Shown: positions 8,522 to 17,740, numbered from the stretch's first letter. The stretch: 64,000 nucleotides of DNA from Bacteroidales bacterium (GCA_028709785.1 JAQUTK010000002.1:62001-126000); one strand, 5' to 3'. A program made the numbers and translations. Notes: generated from the sequence alone by a model not told the origin.

Positions 8522-9394
8522 ATGATACAGTCAATGACGGGTTTCGGCAAAGCTGTTGCCGAATTGCCCAGCAAGAAAGTGACGATAGAAATAAAGTCAC
8601 TCAATAGTAAACAAATGGATCTTTCGACTCGTATTCCCGGAGTTTATAGGGAAAAAGAGATGTTGGTACGTTCTATTTTAGCTCAGGAATTGGAACGTGG
8701 AAAAGTTGATTTCTCCATTTTTGTTGAGAGTATAGGCAAAGAGTCTGGTACTTCAATGAACGTTTCTGTCATAGAGAATTATATGAACCAGATTAATACT
8801 TTGTCTCAGAGCTTAAACATCCCGGTTCCTGAAAACTGGTTTGAGATACTTCTTAAATTGCCGGATGTGATGAAGTCTGATATTCAGGAGCTTGATGAAG
8901 AAGAGTGGAATATTGTGTTTGAAGCAATCAAGCAAGCCCTTAAGCAATTTACGGCTTTTCGTATTCAGGAAGGAAAAATGTTGGAAGCTTTGTTTACCGA
9001 AAAGATAGCCTCTATCAAAAGTATGCTTGGCGAACTGGAACTCTATGAAGCGGAGCGGATTGAAAAAGTTCGCGCCAGAATAGAAGAGGCTCTGGAGAAT
9101 ACAATCAGTAAAGATTACGATAAGAACCGCCTTGAACAGGAGATGATTTATTATATAGAAAAGCTGGATGTCAATGAAGAGAAGAATCGGTTGGCTAATC
9201 ATCTGAAGTATTTTCTTGAAACAATGAACAATGCCAAAGGACAGGGAAAGAAGCTCGGGTTTATCGCTCAGGAAATGGGGCGTGAAATTAATACGCTCGG
9301 CTCAAAATCCAACCATTCCGAAATGCAAAAGATTGTAGTCCGAATGAAGGATGAGCTGGAACAGATTAAAGAACAGGTTCTAAACGTTTTGTAA
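8522..9394 (+). CDS. YicC family endoribonuclease
   Basis: 290 residues, starting with the family's hallmark SMTGFGKA. YicC-like proteins are cytoplasmic and have been shown in E. coli to act as endoribonucleases (RnaYC/YicC, linked to sRNA RyhB turnover). An N-terminal YicC domain (about 1-155) is followed by a C-terminal DUF1732 domain (about 205-290) ending in NHSEMQKIVVRMKDELEQIKEQ. The ATG at 8522 was chosen because the 59 upstream codons run through tsaB's promoter and coding region. It overlaps nothing downstream; gmk begins 2 nt after the stop. Confidence 0.9.
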   Translation: MIQSMTGFGKAVAELPSKKVTIEIKSLNSKQMDLSTRIPGVYREKEMLVRSILAQELERGKVDFSIFVESIGKESGTSMNVSVIENYMNQINTLSQSLNIPVPENWFEILLKLPDVMKSDIQELDEEEWNIVFEAIKQALKQFTAFRIQEGKMLEALFTEKIASIKSMLGELELYEAERIEKVRARIEEALENTISKDYDKNRLEQEMIYYIEKLDVNEEKNRLANHLKYFLETMNNAKGQGKKLGFIAQEMGREINTLGSKSNHSEMQKIVVRMKDELEQIKEQVLNVL

Positions 9395-9396
9395 GA

Positions 9397-9963
9397 ATGG
9401 CAGGCAAACTGATTATATTTTCTGCTCCGTCAGGTTCAGGTAAGAGTACGATTATTCAGTTTCTGATGCAACAGAACCTGAATATGGCCTTTTCTGTATC
9501 AGCCACAAGTCGAGCACCGAGAGGTTCCGAACAGCATGGGAAAGAGTATTTCTTCTTATCACCCTCCGAGTTTCGCACAAAAATCAGCGAAGAGGCTTTT
9601 CTGGAATATGAAGAAGTCTATAAGGATACGTACTATGGCACTCTGAAAAGTGTGGTCGAAGAGATGGTGAGTGCAGGCAAAAATGTTGTCTTTGATGTGG
9701 ATGTGGTTGGTGGAGTAAATATAAAAAAGTTTTACGGCGACCGTGCTTTATCGGTATTTATCATGCCTCCCGGCCTTGACGCTTTGCGTGAACGGTTGAT
9801 CAGCCGGGGCACTGATACGATGGAAGTTATTGAAAAACGCCTTGCAAAGGCAGAGTATGAAATCAGCTTTGCTCATAAATTTGATGTGATAATAAAGAAT
9901 GAGATACTTGAGAAAGCTGAAGAAGAAGCTTTGAAGGTGATTCGAAAGTTTATAGAACAATGA
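9397..9963 (+). CDS. gmk: Guanylate kinase
   Basis: 188 residues, cytoplasmic, phosphorylates GMP to GDP with ATP. The P-loop SAPSGSGKST is at residues 8-17, and the GMP-binding region includes TSRAPRGSEQHGKEYFF and EYEEVYKDTYYG. Length is normal. It lies in the tight run yicC-gmk-nadD: its TGA overlaps the nadD ATG (ATGA), implying translational coupling. Confidence 0.96.
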   Translation: MAGKLIIFSAPSGSGKSTIIQFLMQQNLNMAFSVSATSRAPRGSEQHGKEYFFLSPSEFRTKISEEAFLEYEEVYKDTYYGTLKSVVEEMVSAGKNVVFDVDVVGGVNIKKFYGDRALSVFIMPPGLDALRERLISRGTDTMEVIEKRLAKAEYEISFAHKFDVIIKNEILEKAEEEALKVIRKFIEQ

Positions 9964-10544
9964 AACGAGTAGCAATATATAGTGGCTCTTTTAATCCGAT
10001 TCATATCGGACATACCGCATTAGCCAACTATATGTGTGAGTATGGCGATATTGATGAGGTCTGGTTTTCTGTTTCCCCTCAGAATCCACTGAAAGAAACG
10101 GGAGGACTGGCTTCAGATGAACATCGGATAGAGATGGTCAGACTTGCGCTGGAAGGATATCCAAAGTTTGTTCTTTGCGATATAGAGATGCACCTCCCTC
10201 GTCCCTCCTATACAATTCATACGCTTGAAGCGTTGAAAAAACAATATCCTGATTTTTCTTTCGTTTTAATGATAGGAGCCGATAATTGGGATTTGTTCTC
10301 CCTTTGGAAAGAACCTGAACGTATCATAAACGAGTTTGGGTTACTTATCTATCCGCGTATGGGTTATGGTGAATCGTTGAAAGGAATTGACCGTCCCAAT
10401 GTGACGCTTATTCATGCACCCGTATTAGATATTTCATCTACCTGTATACGCGATGCTTTTAGTCAGGGAAAGGATCCCCGTTTTTTCTTATCGGAAAGAG
10501 TATATGAGTATATTTGTAAACATCAGATTTATCAACAGGTTTAG
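9960..10544 (+). CDS. nadD: Nicotinate-nucleotide adenylyltransferase
   Basis: 194 residues. Joins nicotinate mononucleotide and ATP to deaminated NAD, the penultimate step of NAD synthesis. The nucleotidyltransferase signature GSFNPIHIGH is at residues 9-18 and the C-terminal ISSTCIRD loop is intact. Translationally coupled to gmk. The NAD gene nadA is 14 kb away in the same window. The 3' end overlaps the start of the MORN-repeat gene by 41 nt in another frame. Confidence 0.95.
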   Translation: MKRVAIYSGSFNPIHIGHTALANYMCEYGDIDEVWFSVSPQNPLKETGGLASDEHRIEMVRLALEGYPKFVLCDIEMHLPRPSYTIHTLEALKKQYPDFSFVLMIGADNWDLFSLWKEPERIINEFGLLIYPRMGYGESLKGIDRPNVTLIHAPVLDISSTCIRDAFSQGKDPRFFLSERVYEYICKHQIYQQV

Positions 10545-11205
10545 TTTCCCTATTAAAAAAGCAGGGCTGCTGCTTCTGTTCTATGTGTTGTGCCTGCCCA
10601 TCATTGCCCAGCGAAAAGACATTAAGACGGTTTCCGGCGATTGTGAGAACGGGGACGCCCTTGTCATTTATAAGAACGGAGATAGATATGACGGCTTCTT
10701 CAAAGATAGTCTCTATGAGGGTCAGGGAATGCTCCGGTTGAAATCAAAGGAGTATTATGAAGGTGCTTTCTCTAAGGGACTATATGATGGTGCCGGATAT
10801 CTTCAATTACCGAATAAAGATGTATATGAAGGTTCGTTTAAGGCGGGTCTCTATGATGGAAACGGAACTTTGACCGAATACAAAGGAAGAACCTATACCG
10901 GTAGTTTTTTAAAAGGGAAAATGAATGGGTCGGGAAGTATTTCACTTCCAAACGGAGATAAGTATATCGGTTCGTTTAAGAATGACGAAATAGACGGTTA
11001 TGGAGAATATTATTCACAAGGTTATCTCACCAACGGATTGTTTCGTAAAAGCAAACTGATCAATGGCAAGATTGTTAACCTGGAAACGCAGGAGTTTGTT
11101 ACATTTACAAAAGGAAAGCCTGATTCTTCCGTTGAAAATTTCCCTGATTCCGTGAGCTCCGGCGTGAGGAAACTGACAATAGTCAACGTCATACCGAAAA
11201 AATAG
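10504..11205 (+). CDS. Exported MORN-repeat protein
   Basis: 233 residues from the ATG at 10504; a longer in-frame reading from 10453 lies deeper inside nadD. Residues about 13-36 form a signal peptide (KKAGLLLLFYVLCLP ending IIAQ). The body has five MORN repeats of about 23 residues (pattern YxGxFxxGxxxGxG, e.g. YEGAFSKGLYDGAGY), then a short non-repeat tail. MORN repeats are beta-hairpins that bind lipids or proteins; no enzymatic domain is present and the role is unknown. The start overlaps nadD by 41 nt. The 3' end overlaps the LytTR gene on the other strand by 17 bp, so the two units converge without a separate terminator. Confidence 0.8.
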   Translation: MSIFVNIRFINRFSFPIKKAGLLLLFYVLCLPIIAQRKDIKTVSGDCENGDALVIYKNGDRYDGFFKDSLYEGQGMLRLKSKEYYEGAFSKGLYDGAGYLQLPNKDVYEGSFKAGLYDGNGTLTEYKGRTYTGSFLKGKMNGSGSISLPNGDKYIGSFKNDEIDGYGEYYSQGYLTNGLFRKSKLINGKIVNLETQEFVTFTKGKPDSSVENFPDSVSSGVRKLTIVNVIPKK

Positions 11206-11911
11206 CAATCTTATTGATGAACGATTGAAAAGCATCTTTGTAAGAGTCCGAAATAGGAATGTAAACCTTCCCGAAAACGATGCGGTTGCGTTCAATGACC
11301 TTGATCTTATCTCCACGAACAATATACGAACGGTGTACCCGTACAAAGTCTTTTTCGGGTAGCAGATCTTCAACTGACTTCATGCTCATCAGAGAGAGAA
11401 TTGGAAAGGCTTCTCCTTCCAGATAAAATTTAATATAGTCTTTCAATCCCTCTATGTACAGTATCCGCTTTAATTCAATCTGAACCAGTTTGTATTCAGA
11501 CTTGACGAAGATATACTCCGGACCAGCCACATGAACTGCAGGACTTTGAAGATGTTCATGCCACTCCAATGCGCGCTGTGCAGATTGCAGGAAATCGGAA
11601 TAACTAATCGGTTTTAACAGATAGTCCAACGCATTGACTTTATATCCATCCAGAGCATAGCTGCTGAAAGCTGTTGTAAAGATGATCTTGCACGACTTCT
11701 TTACCATTCTTGAAAACTCGATACCGTTTATCTCTGGCATTTGAATGTCAAGAAACAGGAGATCAACCTTTTCGCTAGAGATAAGGTCGGTAGCTTCAAC
11801 GGCATTGCTGAATTGTCCGACCAGATTAAGAAAAGAAGTTTTCTTTACATAGCTTACCAGCAGGTCGAGAGCCAAAGGCTCGTCGTCTATGACGCAACAG
11901 TTGATTGTCAT
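11189..11911 (-). CDS. LytTR-type response regulator
   Basis: 240 residues. The receiver domain (1-118) has acidic pair D9/D10, phospho-acceptor D55 (FLDIQMP) and the KP Lys in YLLKPIS. A LytTR DNA-binding domain (about 140-235) contains FVRVHRSYIV, the family hallmark. Its ATG overlaps the kinase stop (ATGA), so kinase and regulator are one unit. LytTR regulators in Bacteroidota commonly control envelope and efflux genes. Here the pair directly follows the TolC-MacAB-like operon on the same strand, suggesting but not proving a regulatory link. Confidence 0.93.
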   Translation of the reverse strand: MTINCCVIDDEPLALDLLVSYVKKTSFLNLVGQFSNAVEATDLISSEKVDLLFLDIQMPEINGIEFSRMVKKSCKIIFTTAFSSYALDGYKVNALDYLLKPISYSDFLQSAQRALEWHEHLQSPAVHVAGPEYIFVKSEYKLVQIELKRILYIEGLKDYIKFYLEGEAFPILSLMSMKSVEDLLPEKDFVRVHRSYIVRGDKIKVIERNRIVFGKVYIPISDSYKDAFQSFINKIAIFSV

Positions 11912-13005
11912 GCTTGTTTATTCTTTGGTTTGTTCAGATAAATGGTCAGAGAGGAGCAATAAGTCTCTTTGTTCATTTCAATATCCCATTTGTAGAGTCC
12001 CGGATAAATCAGTCCCAGTCTTTTACGAAGATGTTCCAATCCGATGCCCGAACCGCTTTTATCCTGATCCGTTTTGGGGAAATAGCTGTTTTCTATCTTG
12101 CAGACAATCTCTTCTCCCTGTTTTTCATAAATAGTGATGTAGATAAAGGAAGGGTGGCTATAGCTTACTCCATGTTTGAAGGCGTTTTCAATCATTGTAA
12201 TAAACAACATCGGAGCAACCACAGTTTCACTTTGATCATTCACAAGAATGTTTGTCTCCAGTTTGACAGAATCCGAGAGACGGATGCGCATGAGTTCTAT
12301 GTAGTTTTTAATAAAGTCGATCTCCTTTACAAGCGGAACAAACGGCTGGTTGTTTTCGTAGAGCACATAACGAAGCAACTTACTTAAATCATGAACTGCC
12401 TGTTGGGCTTTTTCAGGAGAGAAAGCGATCAGTGCATAGATATTATTCAGTGTATTGAGGAGGAAATGAGGATTGAGCTGGTTTTTCAGGTTCTTCAGTT
12501 CCGCTTCGCTTTTGCTTTTTTCCAGCTCCTGACGTTCTTTTTCGGCATTATTCCAACGGAATGTCATTTTTATCGCCGCACATAAGGCTACGGTAAGCGC
12601 CAAAGAGAAAATATTGCGCAGGATATGTACGATTGCAAAGAAGTAAACTCCTTCTTTGGGGAAGGGAGGCCTGGGCCCTTTCCCGATGAATGTGGTGCTT
12701 AGATATTCAATCCAAAGATGTAAACCAATTGCAAAGATGATCACCAAAAAGGAATTAACAAGGATGAACTGTCGCTTCTTGTTGGAAAAAAGTAATTTGT
12801 TGACTAACCAGATATAGTTTATGTAAAAGAGAATCAAGAAGGTTAGTGGCACTATATAGTGCTTGATATTTTCTTGAATAGTCAAAAACTTTCCATCCTT
12901 ATCTCCAAAGAAGAGAGGAAAAGAGAAGAATATTGCCCAACCAATGACGTGAATTATTGGATGGAGCGACTCTTTGTTTTTAGATAGAGACATTGTAGTT
13001 TCCAT
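11908..13005 (-). CDS. LytS/YehU-type sensor histidine kinase
   Basis: 365 residues. Four predicted membrane segments in residues about 18-160 are followed by a short coiled coil and the His_kinase domain, with the phospho-acceptor His in NQLNPHFLLNTLNN. A GHKL ATPase domain follows (ENAFKHG and GIGLEHLRKRL). No separate extracytoplasmic sensor domain is visible, so sensing is likely by the membrane segments. The ATG at 12993 (fifth codon) is a plausible alternative because the -7 box at 13020-13027 leaves little leader for 13005. Coupled to the LytTR gene by ATGA. Confidence 0.92.
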   Translation of the reverse strand: METTMSLSKNKESLHPIIHVIGWAIFFSFPLFFGDKDGKFLTIQENIKHYIVPLTFLILFYINYIWLVNKLLFSNKKRQFILVNSFLVIIFAIGLHLWIEYLSTTFIGKGPRPPFPKEGVYFFAIVHILRNIFSLALTVALCAAIKMTFRWNNAEKERQELEKSKSEAELKNLKNQLNPHFLLNTLNNIYALIAFSPEKAQQAVHDLSKLLRYVLYENNQPFVPLVKEIDFIKNYIELMRIRLSDSVKLETNILVNDQSETVVAPMLFITMIENAFKHGVSYSHPSFIYITIYEKQGEEIVCKIENSYFPKTDQDKSGSGIGLEHLRKRLGLIYPGLYKWDIEMNKETYCSSLTIYLNKPKNKQA

Positions 13006-13019
13006 TACTTATTAGTTTA

Positions 13020-13027
13020 CAAAAATA
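13020..13027 (-). promoter_or_regulatory. -7 promoter box of the LytS-LytTR pair
   Basis: TATTTTTG on the minus strand just upstream of the kinase gene. It indicates that the two-component genes have their own promoter separate from the efflux operon. Confidence 0.5.
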
Positions 13028-13050
13028 CGTATTATTCTGAATTCTAAAAA

Positions 13051-13111
13051 TATCCGCCGGATGAAAAGGCAAAAGCTTCACAGCGTCCTACTTCTCTTGA
13101 CCCGGCGGATA
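13051..13111. repeat. Inverted repeat after the efflux operon
   Basis: TATCCGCCGG (13051-13060) is the exact reverse complement of CCGGCGGATA (13102-13111), with a 41-nt interior. It lies between the permease stop and the kinase promoter. It may end the efflux transcript, but no T-tract follows the stem. Confidence 0.6.
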
Positions 13112-13136
13112 GACAAAACAACACCAACATTTTTAA

Positions 13137-14357
13137 TTATTCATATCGTATGGCATCGATCGGATCCAGCTCAGAAGCCTTCTTGGCCGGATACCATCCA
13201 AAGAATATGCCTGTTATCGTACACACGGCAAAGGAGAGAATAACTGAGTAGGGCTGTATGTATACCGGCCAACTCAACACAGCATTGACGAAAAATGAAG
13301 AGCCAATGCCAATTACAACGCCTATCAATCCGCCGGTAATACTGATTAGAATGGCCTCGATGAGGAACTGAGACAAAATATCAATGCCTCTGGCTCCAAC
13401 TGACATCCGTAAACCGATCTCGCGGGTTCTTTCCGTGACAGAAACATACATAATATTCATGATTCCGATACCACCGACAAGCAGTGAAATTCCCGCGATA
13501 CAAGCGAGCAGTATGGTCATCATGTCTGTTGTTGAGGTCAGCATGCTGCTCAGCTCCTCTTGTGAACGGATGCTGAAGTCATCCTCATCCGTCTCTTTCA
13601 ACTTGTGATTAGAGCGAAGAATTTCTGTAATCTCCTCTGTTGCTTTCTCAGTCATCGCTTCTGTGATTGCAGAGGCATAAATGCTCTGGATATAGGTGAT
13701 GGCAAGAACTCTTTTTTGCACCGTTGTATAAGGAGCCAATACCAGATTATCCTGATCCTGCCCCATACTGTTATATCCTTTCGGAACGAGTGTACCAATG
13801 ATCTTGAACGGAATTTTGTTGAATCTGATTACTTTTCCGATCGGATTCTCGCCGTCAGGAAACAGATTATCTGTAACCGTTTTTCCTACCAGGCAGACTT
13901 TGGCGGAGGAAAGAATATCCTGTTCGGTAAACATCTCACCATCTTTTACGGATATTTTTCGAATCTCCATATAATCCTCAGATATTCCGTTCATTGTAGA
14001 AGGAAAGTTATTAGCCCCGTAAATAAACTGTCCGCTGCTGTTTACAGAAGGAGAGCAAGCAGAGATATAGGAAGCCTTATTGACAATGGACTGGTAGTCT
14101 GTTAGCTTTAACGTCTGCATGCTTGAGGCTTCCTGGCGCACACCTCCTCTTTCCATGTTACCCGGATGGATCATAATCATATTAGAACCCATCTCTGAGA
14201 TTTCAGATTGGATACTTTTCTTTGAACCCTGTCCGATAGCTAGCATGGTTATAACGGAGGCTACACCGATAATTATTCCCAACATCGTCAGGAATCCTCT
14301 AAACTTGTTATTCCCCAGTGCACGAAGTGCTATCTTAAATAAGTTTGTGAAGTTCAT
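13137..14357 (-). CDS. MacB-like ABC transporter permease (FtsX/MacB fold)
   Basis: 406 residues. One N-terminal membrane segment (about 20-40) starts with LGIIIGVASVITMLA. A large periplasmic MacB_PCD domain (about 45-250) follows, then three C-terminal segments with the FtsX block VTERTREIGLRMSVGAR, finishing in YPAKKASELDPIDAIRYE. This is a mechanotransmission-type transporter half that works with a separate ATPase; in E. coli MacB the two are fused. Fourth gene of tolC-macA-ATPase-permease. The substrate is unknown; family members export macrolides, peptides or lipoprotein-like molecules. Confidence 0.92.
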   Translation of the reverse strand: MNFTNLFKIALRALGNNKFRGFLTMLGIIIGVASVITMLAIGQGSKKSIQSEISEMGSNMIMIHPGNMERGGVRQEASSMQTLKLTDYQSIVNKASYISACSPSVNSSGQFIYGANNFPSTMNGISEDYMEIRKISVKDGEMFTEQDILSSAKVCLVGKTVTDNLFPDGENPIGKVIRFNKIPFKIIGTLVPKGYNSMGQDQDNLVLAPYTTVQKRVLAITYIQSIYASAITEAMTEKATEEITEILRSNHKLKETDEDDFSIRSQEELSSMLTSTTDMMTILLACIAGISLLVGGIGIMNIMYVSVTERTREIGLRMSVGARGIDILSQFLIEAILISITGGLIGVVIGIGSSFFVNAVLSWPVYIQPYSVILSFAVCTITGIFFGWYPAKKASELDPIDAIRYE

Positions 14358-14372
14358 ATGCTTAATTTTTTG

Positions 14373-15116
14373 TCAGTCATTCATAACAGGCAACAGGTCG
14401 AGTGCTTTCTGCGCAGACTCAATATGTTGGTTATATTTGTCTTCAATAATACGTCCATCTTTGAGTACAATATTACGGCTACTGTATGTCGCAATTTCCG
14501 GGTTATGTGTGACAAAGATGATCGTTCGTCCTGCTTGATGCAGTTTTTGAAACAAGACCAGAATCTCAACAGATGTTCTCGTGTCCAGATTTCCTGTTGC
14601 TTCATCTGCAAGTATTAATACCGGGTCATTGACAAGAGCCCGCGCAATGGCGACTCTTTGTTGCTGACCGCCTGACATCTGATTGGACTTGTGGTACACT
14701 CTGTCTGCAAGTCCGACAGCATTGAGAGCCTGTAACGCTTTTTCTTTGCGAAATTTAGCCGATACATTCGGATTGTACATCAAAGGAAGTTCTACGTTTT
14801 CCAAAGCATTTGTCTTTGGAAGCAAGTTGTAAGATTGAAAGACAAAACCGATCTTGTTGTTACGCAGTCTGGCTCTTTCATTCTTTCCCATCTGTCGGAC
14901 TGAATAGCCATCGAGATAATACTCTCCATCTGAGGGAGTATCAAGACATCCCAGGGTATTCAGCAAAGTAGATTTTCCGGAGCCGCTGGTACCCATGATT
15001 GTCACAAACTCTCCCGGGAAGATGGAAAAGGTGACTCCCCGAAGAGCATGCACAGTTTCCGAACCCACAATAAAGTCTCGCTGTATATTCTCCAGCTGTA
15101 TGATAGGCTTTTCCAT
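14373..15116 (-). CDS. MacB/LolD-type ABC ATPase
   Basis: 247 residues, cytoplasmic nucleotide-binding subunit. Walker A GTSGSGKSTLLN, Q-loop FVFQSYNLLPKT, signature MSGGQQQRVAIARAL, Walker B ILADEATGNLD and H-loop FVTHNPEIA are all intact. Its stop is 15 nt before the permease start and its start 2 nt from the adaptor stop, consistent with one complex. The C-terminal 25 residues after the H-loop region are short, as in LolD-class ATPases. Confidence 0.95.
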   Translation of the reverse strand: MEKPIIQLENIQRDFIVGSETVHALRGVTFSIFPGEFVTIMGTSGSGKSTLLNTLGCLDTPSDGEYYLDGYSVRQMGKNERARLRNNKIGFVFQSYNLLPKTNALENVELPLMYNPNVSAKFRKEKALQALNAVGLADRVYHKSNQMSGGQQQRVAIARALVNDPVLILADEATGNLDTRTSVEILVLFQKLHQAGRTIIFVTHNPEIATYSSRNIVLKDGRIIEDKYNQHIESAQKALDLLPVMND

Positions 15117-15118
15117 CG

Positions 15119-16336
15119 TTATTTTTTGTTTTTGTTGGCACCGGGACGTTGAGGCATGAACGGACTGGTTTCGCTGCTTTTTGAACTGTCAGCCGTTTTT
15201 GCCACTACTTCACCGCTGCTTGCTGTTACTTCAACAATGACCTCTTCTCCCTCTTTAAGTCCCGAGAGTATTTCTGTTGATACACCATTGGACTTGCCAA
15301 CAACTACGTTCTTTGCCTGGAATACATTTCCATTCTTTTGCCAAATAACGTGTTTGGCAGAATCTTTACCATCCTTCTGTTCAACCGGAACGATCTCTGT
15401 ATTCTCTCCCAAAACTTCTTTGGTTGGAGTAAAGCGAAACGCTTTGGCAGGGACCAGCAAGATTCCCTTCTTTTCTGTTGTGTAGATGGAGATGTTTGCT
15501 GTTAATCCGGGTTTCAGCTTCAGTTCAGGGTTTGGAGCATTCACGATCACCTCGTAGGTCACAACGTTTGAGGTTGTTGTAGCTTCCAGACGAACCTGTG
15601 TAACGATACCCTCGAAAACATCATTTGGGTAAGCGTCAACCGTAAAAGAAACACGTTGTCCCTCTTTCACCTCGCCTAAATCAGCCTCATCCACATTGGC
15701 AACCACCTGCATTTTCGAAAGGTCATTTGCGATAGTGAACAGTGTTGGGGTACTGTAGCTTGCAGCAACCGTTTGTCCTTCATCAACGGCACGGGAAATG
15801 ACAACGCCATCTATCGGTGATTTGATCATTGCATAGGAGAGATTTCGTTTCGCTTTCTCTACATTGAACTTACTCTTTTCATAGGCATTCTTTGCTTTCT
15901 GATAGGTATAGCTGGCTGTTTCGAAGTCTGTTTCACTTACGAGCTCTTTTTTATACAGTTGCTCAGTACGTTCGAAGTTCTTCTTTTGATACTCATATTC
16001 CGTTTTAGCAGATCCCATGTCGGCATTCACCGACGAGAGTTCTGAAAGAAGTACTTCCTTATCCAATTCAGCAATGAGCTGTCCCTTTTTTACTACTGAA
16101 TTGAAGTCCACGTATATCTTGTCAATAATTCCGGAAACCTGTGTTCCTACTTCCACTTGTGTAATGGCTTCAACCGAACCTGTTGCTGTCACAATGTTTG
16201 AGATATCCCCTTTCACAATTTTCTCGGTCTTAACCACCAATTGCGCTTTTGGAGCAGATTTCATAAAATACCATGTGCAGCCTCCGATAACAACCACAAC
16301 TATTGCGGCAATCATCCATTTTGATTGTTTCTTCAT
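15119..16336 (-). CDS. MacA-like periplasmic adaptor (HlyD/RND adaptor family)
   Basis: 405 residues. An N-terminal membrane anchor (about 8-25) is followed by a lipoyl-like half-motif (GTQVSGIIDKIYVDFNSVVK), a long alpha-helical hairpin (about 95-175), the second lipoyl half (SPIDGVVISRAVDEGQ), a beta-barrel and a membrane-proximal domain, and a Ser/Lys-rich tail (SSKSSETSPFMPQ). The adaptor bridges the MacB-type pump and the TolC-type channel in the periplasm. Position second in the tolC-first operon matches that role. Confidence 0.93.
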   Translation of the reverse strand: MKKQSKWMIAAIVVVVIGGCTWYFMKSAPKAQLVVKTEKIVKGDISNIVTATGSVEAITQVEVGTQVSGIIDKIYVDFNSVVKKGQLIAELDKEVLLSELSSVNADMGSAKTEYEYQKKNFERTEQLYKKELVSETDFETASYTYQKAKNAYEKSKFNVEKAKRNLSYAMIKSPIDGVVISRAVDEGQTVAASYSTPTLFTIANDLSKMQVVANVDEADLGEVKEGQRVSFTVDAYPNDVFEGIVTQVRLEATTTSNVVTYEVIVNAPNPELKLKPGLTANISIYTTEKKGILLVPAKAFRFTPTKEVLGENTEIVPVEQKDGKDSAKHVIWQKNGNVFQAKNVVVGKSNGVSTEILSGLKEGEEVIVEVTASSGEVVAKTADSSKSSETSPFMPQRPGANKNKK

Positions 16337-16349
16337 TGTTATATGCGTT

Positions 16350-17684
16350 TTATTCGTTTATCTGAATAGGTTTGTTTTGATAGAAATTGAGCAACTGAAG
16401 GTTCATGATGGTCATATATTTTGCCTGGACCATCTCTTGCTGAGCATTTACCAGATTACTCTTTTCAGTCAGCAATTCCAGCGTATTTTTCATTCCCAGA
16501 TTAAACTGCTCCTGTATCAGTTCGTTGCTTGACTCCACATATTTCACATTTTCCAGTGCAGAGGTGTAGCGGTTCTGATAAGATATTGCAGCCTGATAGA
16601 CCGTCTCAATCGATTTCAATAACTCTTTCTGAGCGCTTTGCAATTCCAATTCACTTTGCTCAATCTGAAGTTTTGCCTTCTTTACTGCTGTGGTTGTAGA
16701 GCGTTGATTAAGGATCGGAATATTGAGCGATAACCCCATATTTTGATTAAAGTTATTGCTGATCTGAGAAGAAAAAGAGTTGCTGTTGGCAGATGCCGTT
16801 CCGGTTCCCAGTGAAGCATTGAGGCTGATAGTTGGAAGATAACCTGCTTTTGCTTTGTTTACTCCTATTTTAGCAGACTTGATTGAAAGATCCATGCTCT
16901 TTATTTCCGGCAACGACTGAAGGGCAATCTGGTATATCTCTGCTTTTGCAGGGAGAACTTGCAAGATCTCTTCATCGCCCAGTTCAGAGAAAGAGAGATT
17001 CATCTCCTCGTTGATATCCAGTTCGAGCAACTGTTTCAGCTGTAGCTTTGTCTCTTCCAGGGTAGCTTGTGCCGCAACCAACTGGTATTTGTCTGTGCTG
17101 TATTGCGATTCCAGTTGAGCAACATCCGTTTTGGAGATGGATCCGGCTGCAAGCAACGCTTTGGAGCGGTCAAGCTGTACTTTAGAAACAGCAACCGTGT
17201 TTTCATTGATTTTTACCGTTTCATGAGCATAAAGCAACTGAAGATACACCTGCGTGATTTGCAGTTCGATGTTATTCTTTGCCTCTTCGATAGCCAGTTC
17301 CTGAATAGAGTTTGTCAGTTTGGACTGTTTCAGGTTATAGTATCTCTCGCCACCCGAAAAGAGGGTCCAGTTGGCTCCCAACGAATAGTTTCCCGTATAG
17401 GATCCACTGCTGGATGCGATACCGGTGCTCAAACTGTTTTTAGCAGCGGCACGACGGGAAAACGACTGAGAACTGGAGGCAGAAAGCGAAGGAGTAAATT
17501 GTGCTTTTGCCTGTTTGGTGTCTTCAATGCCGGACTTGTAAGTGATTAGGCTTTGTTTGACTTGAATGTTGTTGGTCAAAGCATAATCAATGCAACTCTT
17601 CAAATTCCACTGTTGTGGTTTCTGCTGCGCAAAGATTGCTGTGGTAAGCAGCAGTGATGCGAAAATCAATTTTATGCGTTTCAT
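16350..17684 (-). CDS. TolC-family outer membrane channel
   Basis: 444 residues with a signal peptide (MKRIKLIFASLLLTTAIFAQ). It has the two-fold repeated helical hairpins of the outer membrane efflux protein family, Ala/Gln/Leu-rich helices and Ser/Asn-rich barrel strands. It forms the trimeric duct that connects the adaptor to the outside. First gene of the efflux operon, with a well-placed promoter at 17709-17740. Confidence 0.93.
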   Translation of the reverse strand: MKRIKLIFASLLLTTAIFAQQKPQQWNLKSCIDYALTNNIQVKQSLITYKSGIEDTKQAKAQFTPSLSASSSQSFSRRAAAKNSLSTGIASSSGSYTGNYSLGANWTLFSGGERYYNLKQSKLTNSIQELAIEEAKNNIELQITQVYLQLLYAHETVKINENTVAVSKVQLDRSKALLAAGSISKTDVAQLESQYSTDKYQLVAAQATLEETKLQLKQLLELDINEEMNLSFSELGDEEILQVLPAKAEIYQIALQSLPEIKSMDLSIKSAKIGVNKAKAGYLPTISLNASLGTGTASANSNSFSSQISNNFNQNMGLSLNIPILNQRSTTTAVKKAKLQIEQSELELQSAQKELLKSIETVYQAAISYQNRYTSALENVKYVESSNELIQEQFNLGMKNTLELLTEKSNLVNAQQEMVQAKYMTIMNLQLLNFYQNKPIQINE

Positions 17685-17708
17685 ACTTCTCGTAGTTTAA
17701 TTACGATG

Positions 17709-17740
17709 CAAATATAAAACGGTGTTGCAGCGGTGAACAA
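17709..17740 (-). promoter_or_regulatory. Promoter of the tolC-macAB-like operon
   Basis: On the minus strand TATATTTG (17709-17716) is preceded, 21 nt upstream, by a TTG (17738-17740). This matches the Bacteroidota -7 TAnnTTTG / -33 TTTG arrangement and its usual spacing. Confidence 0.6.
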
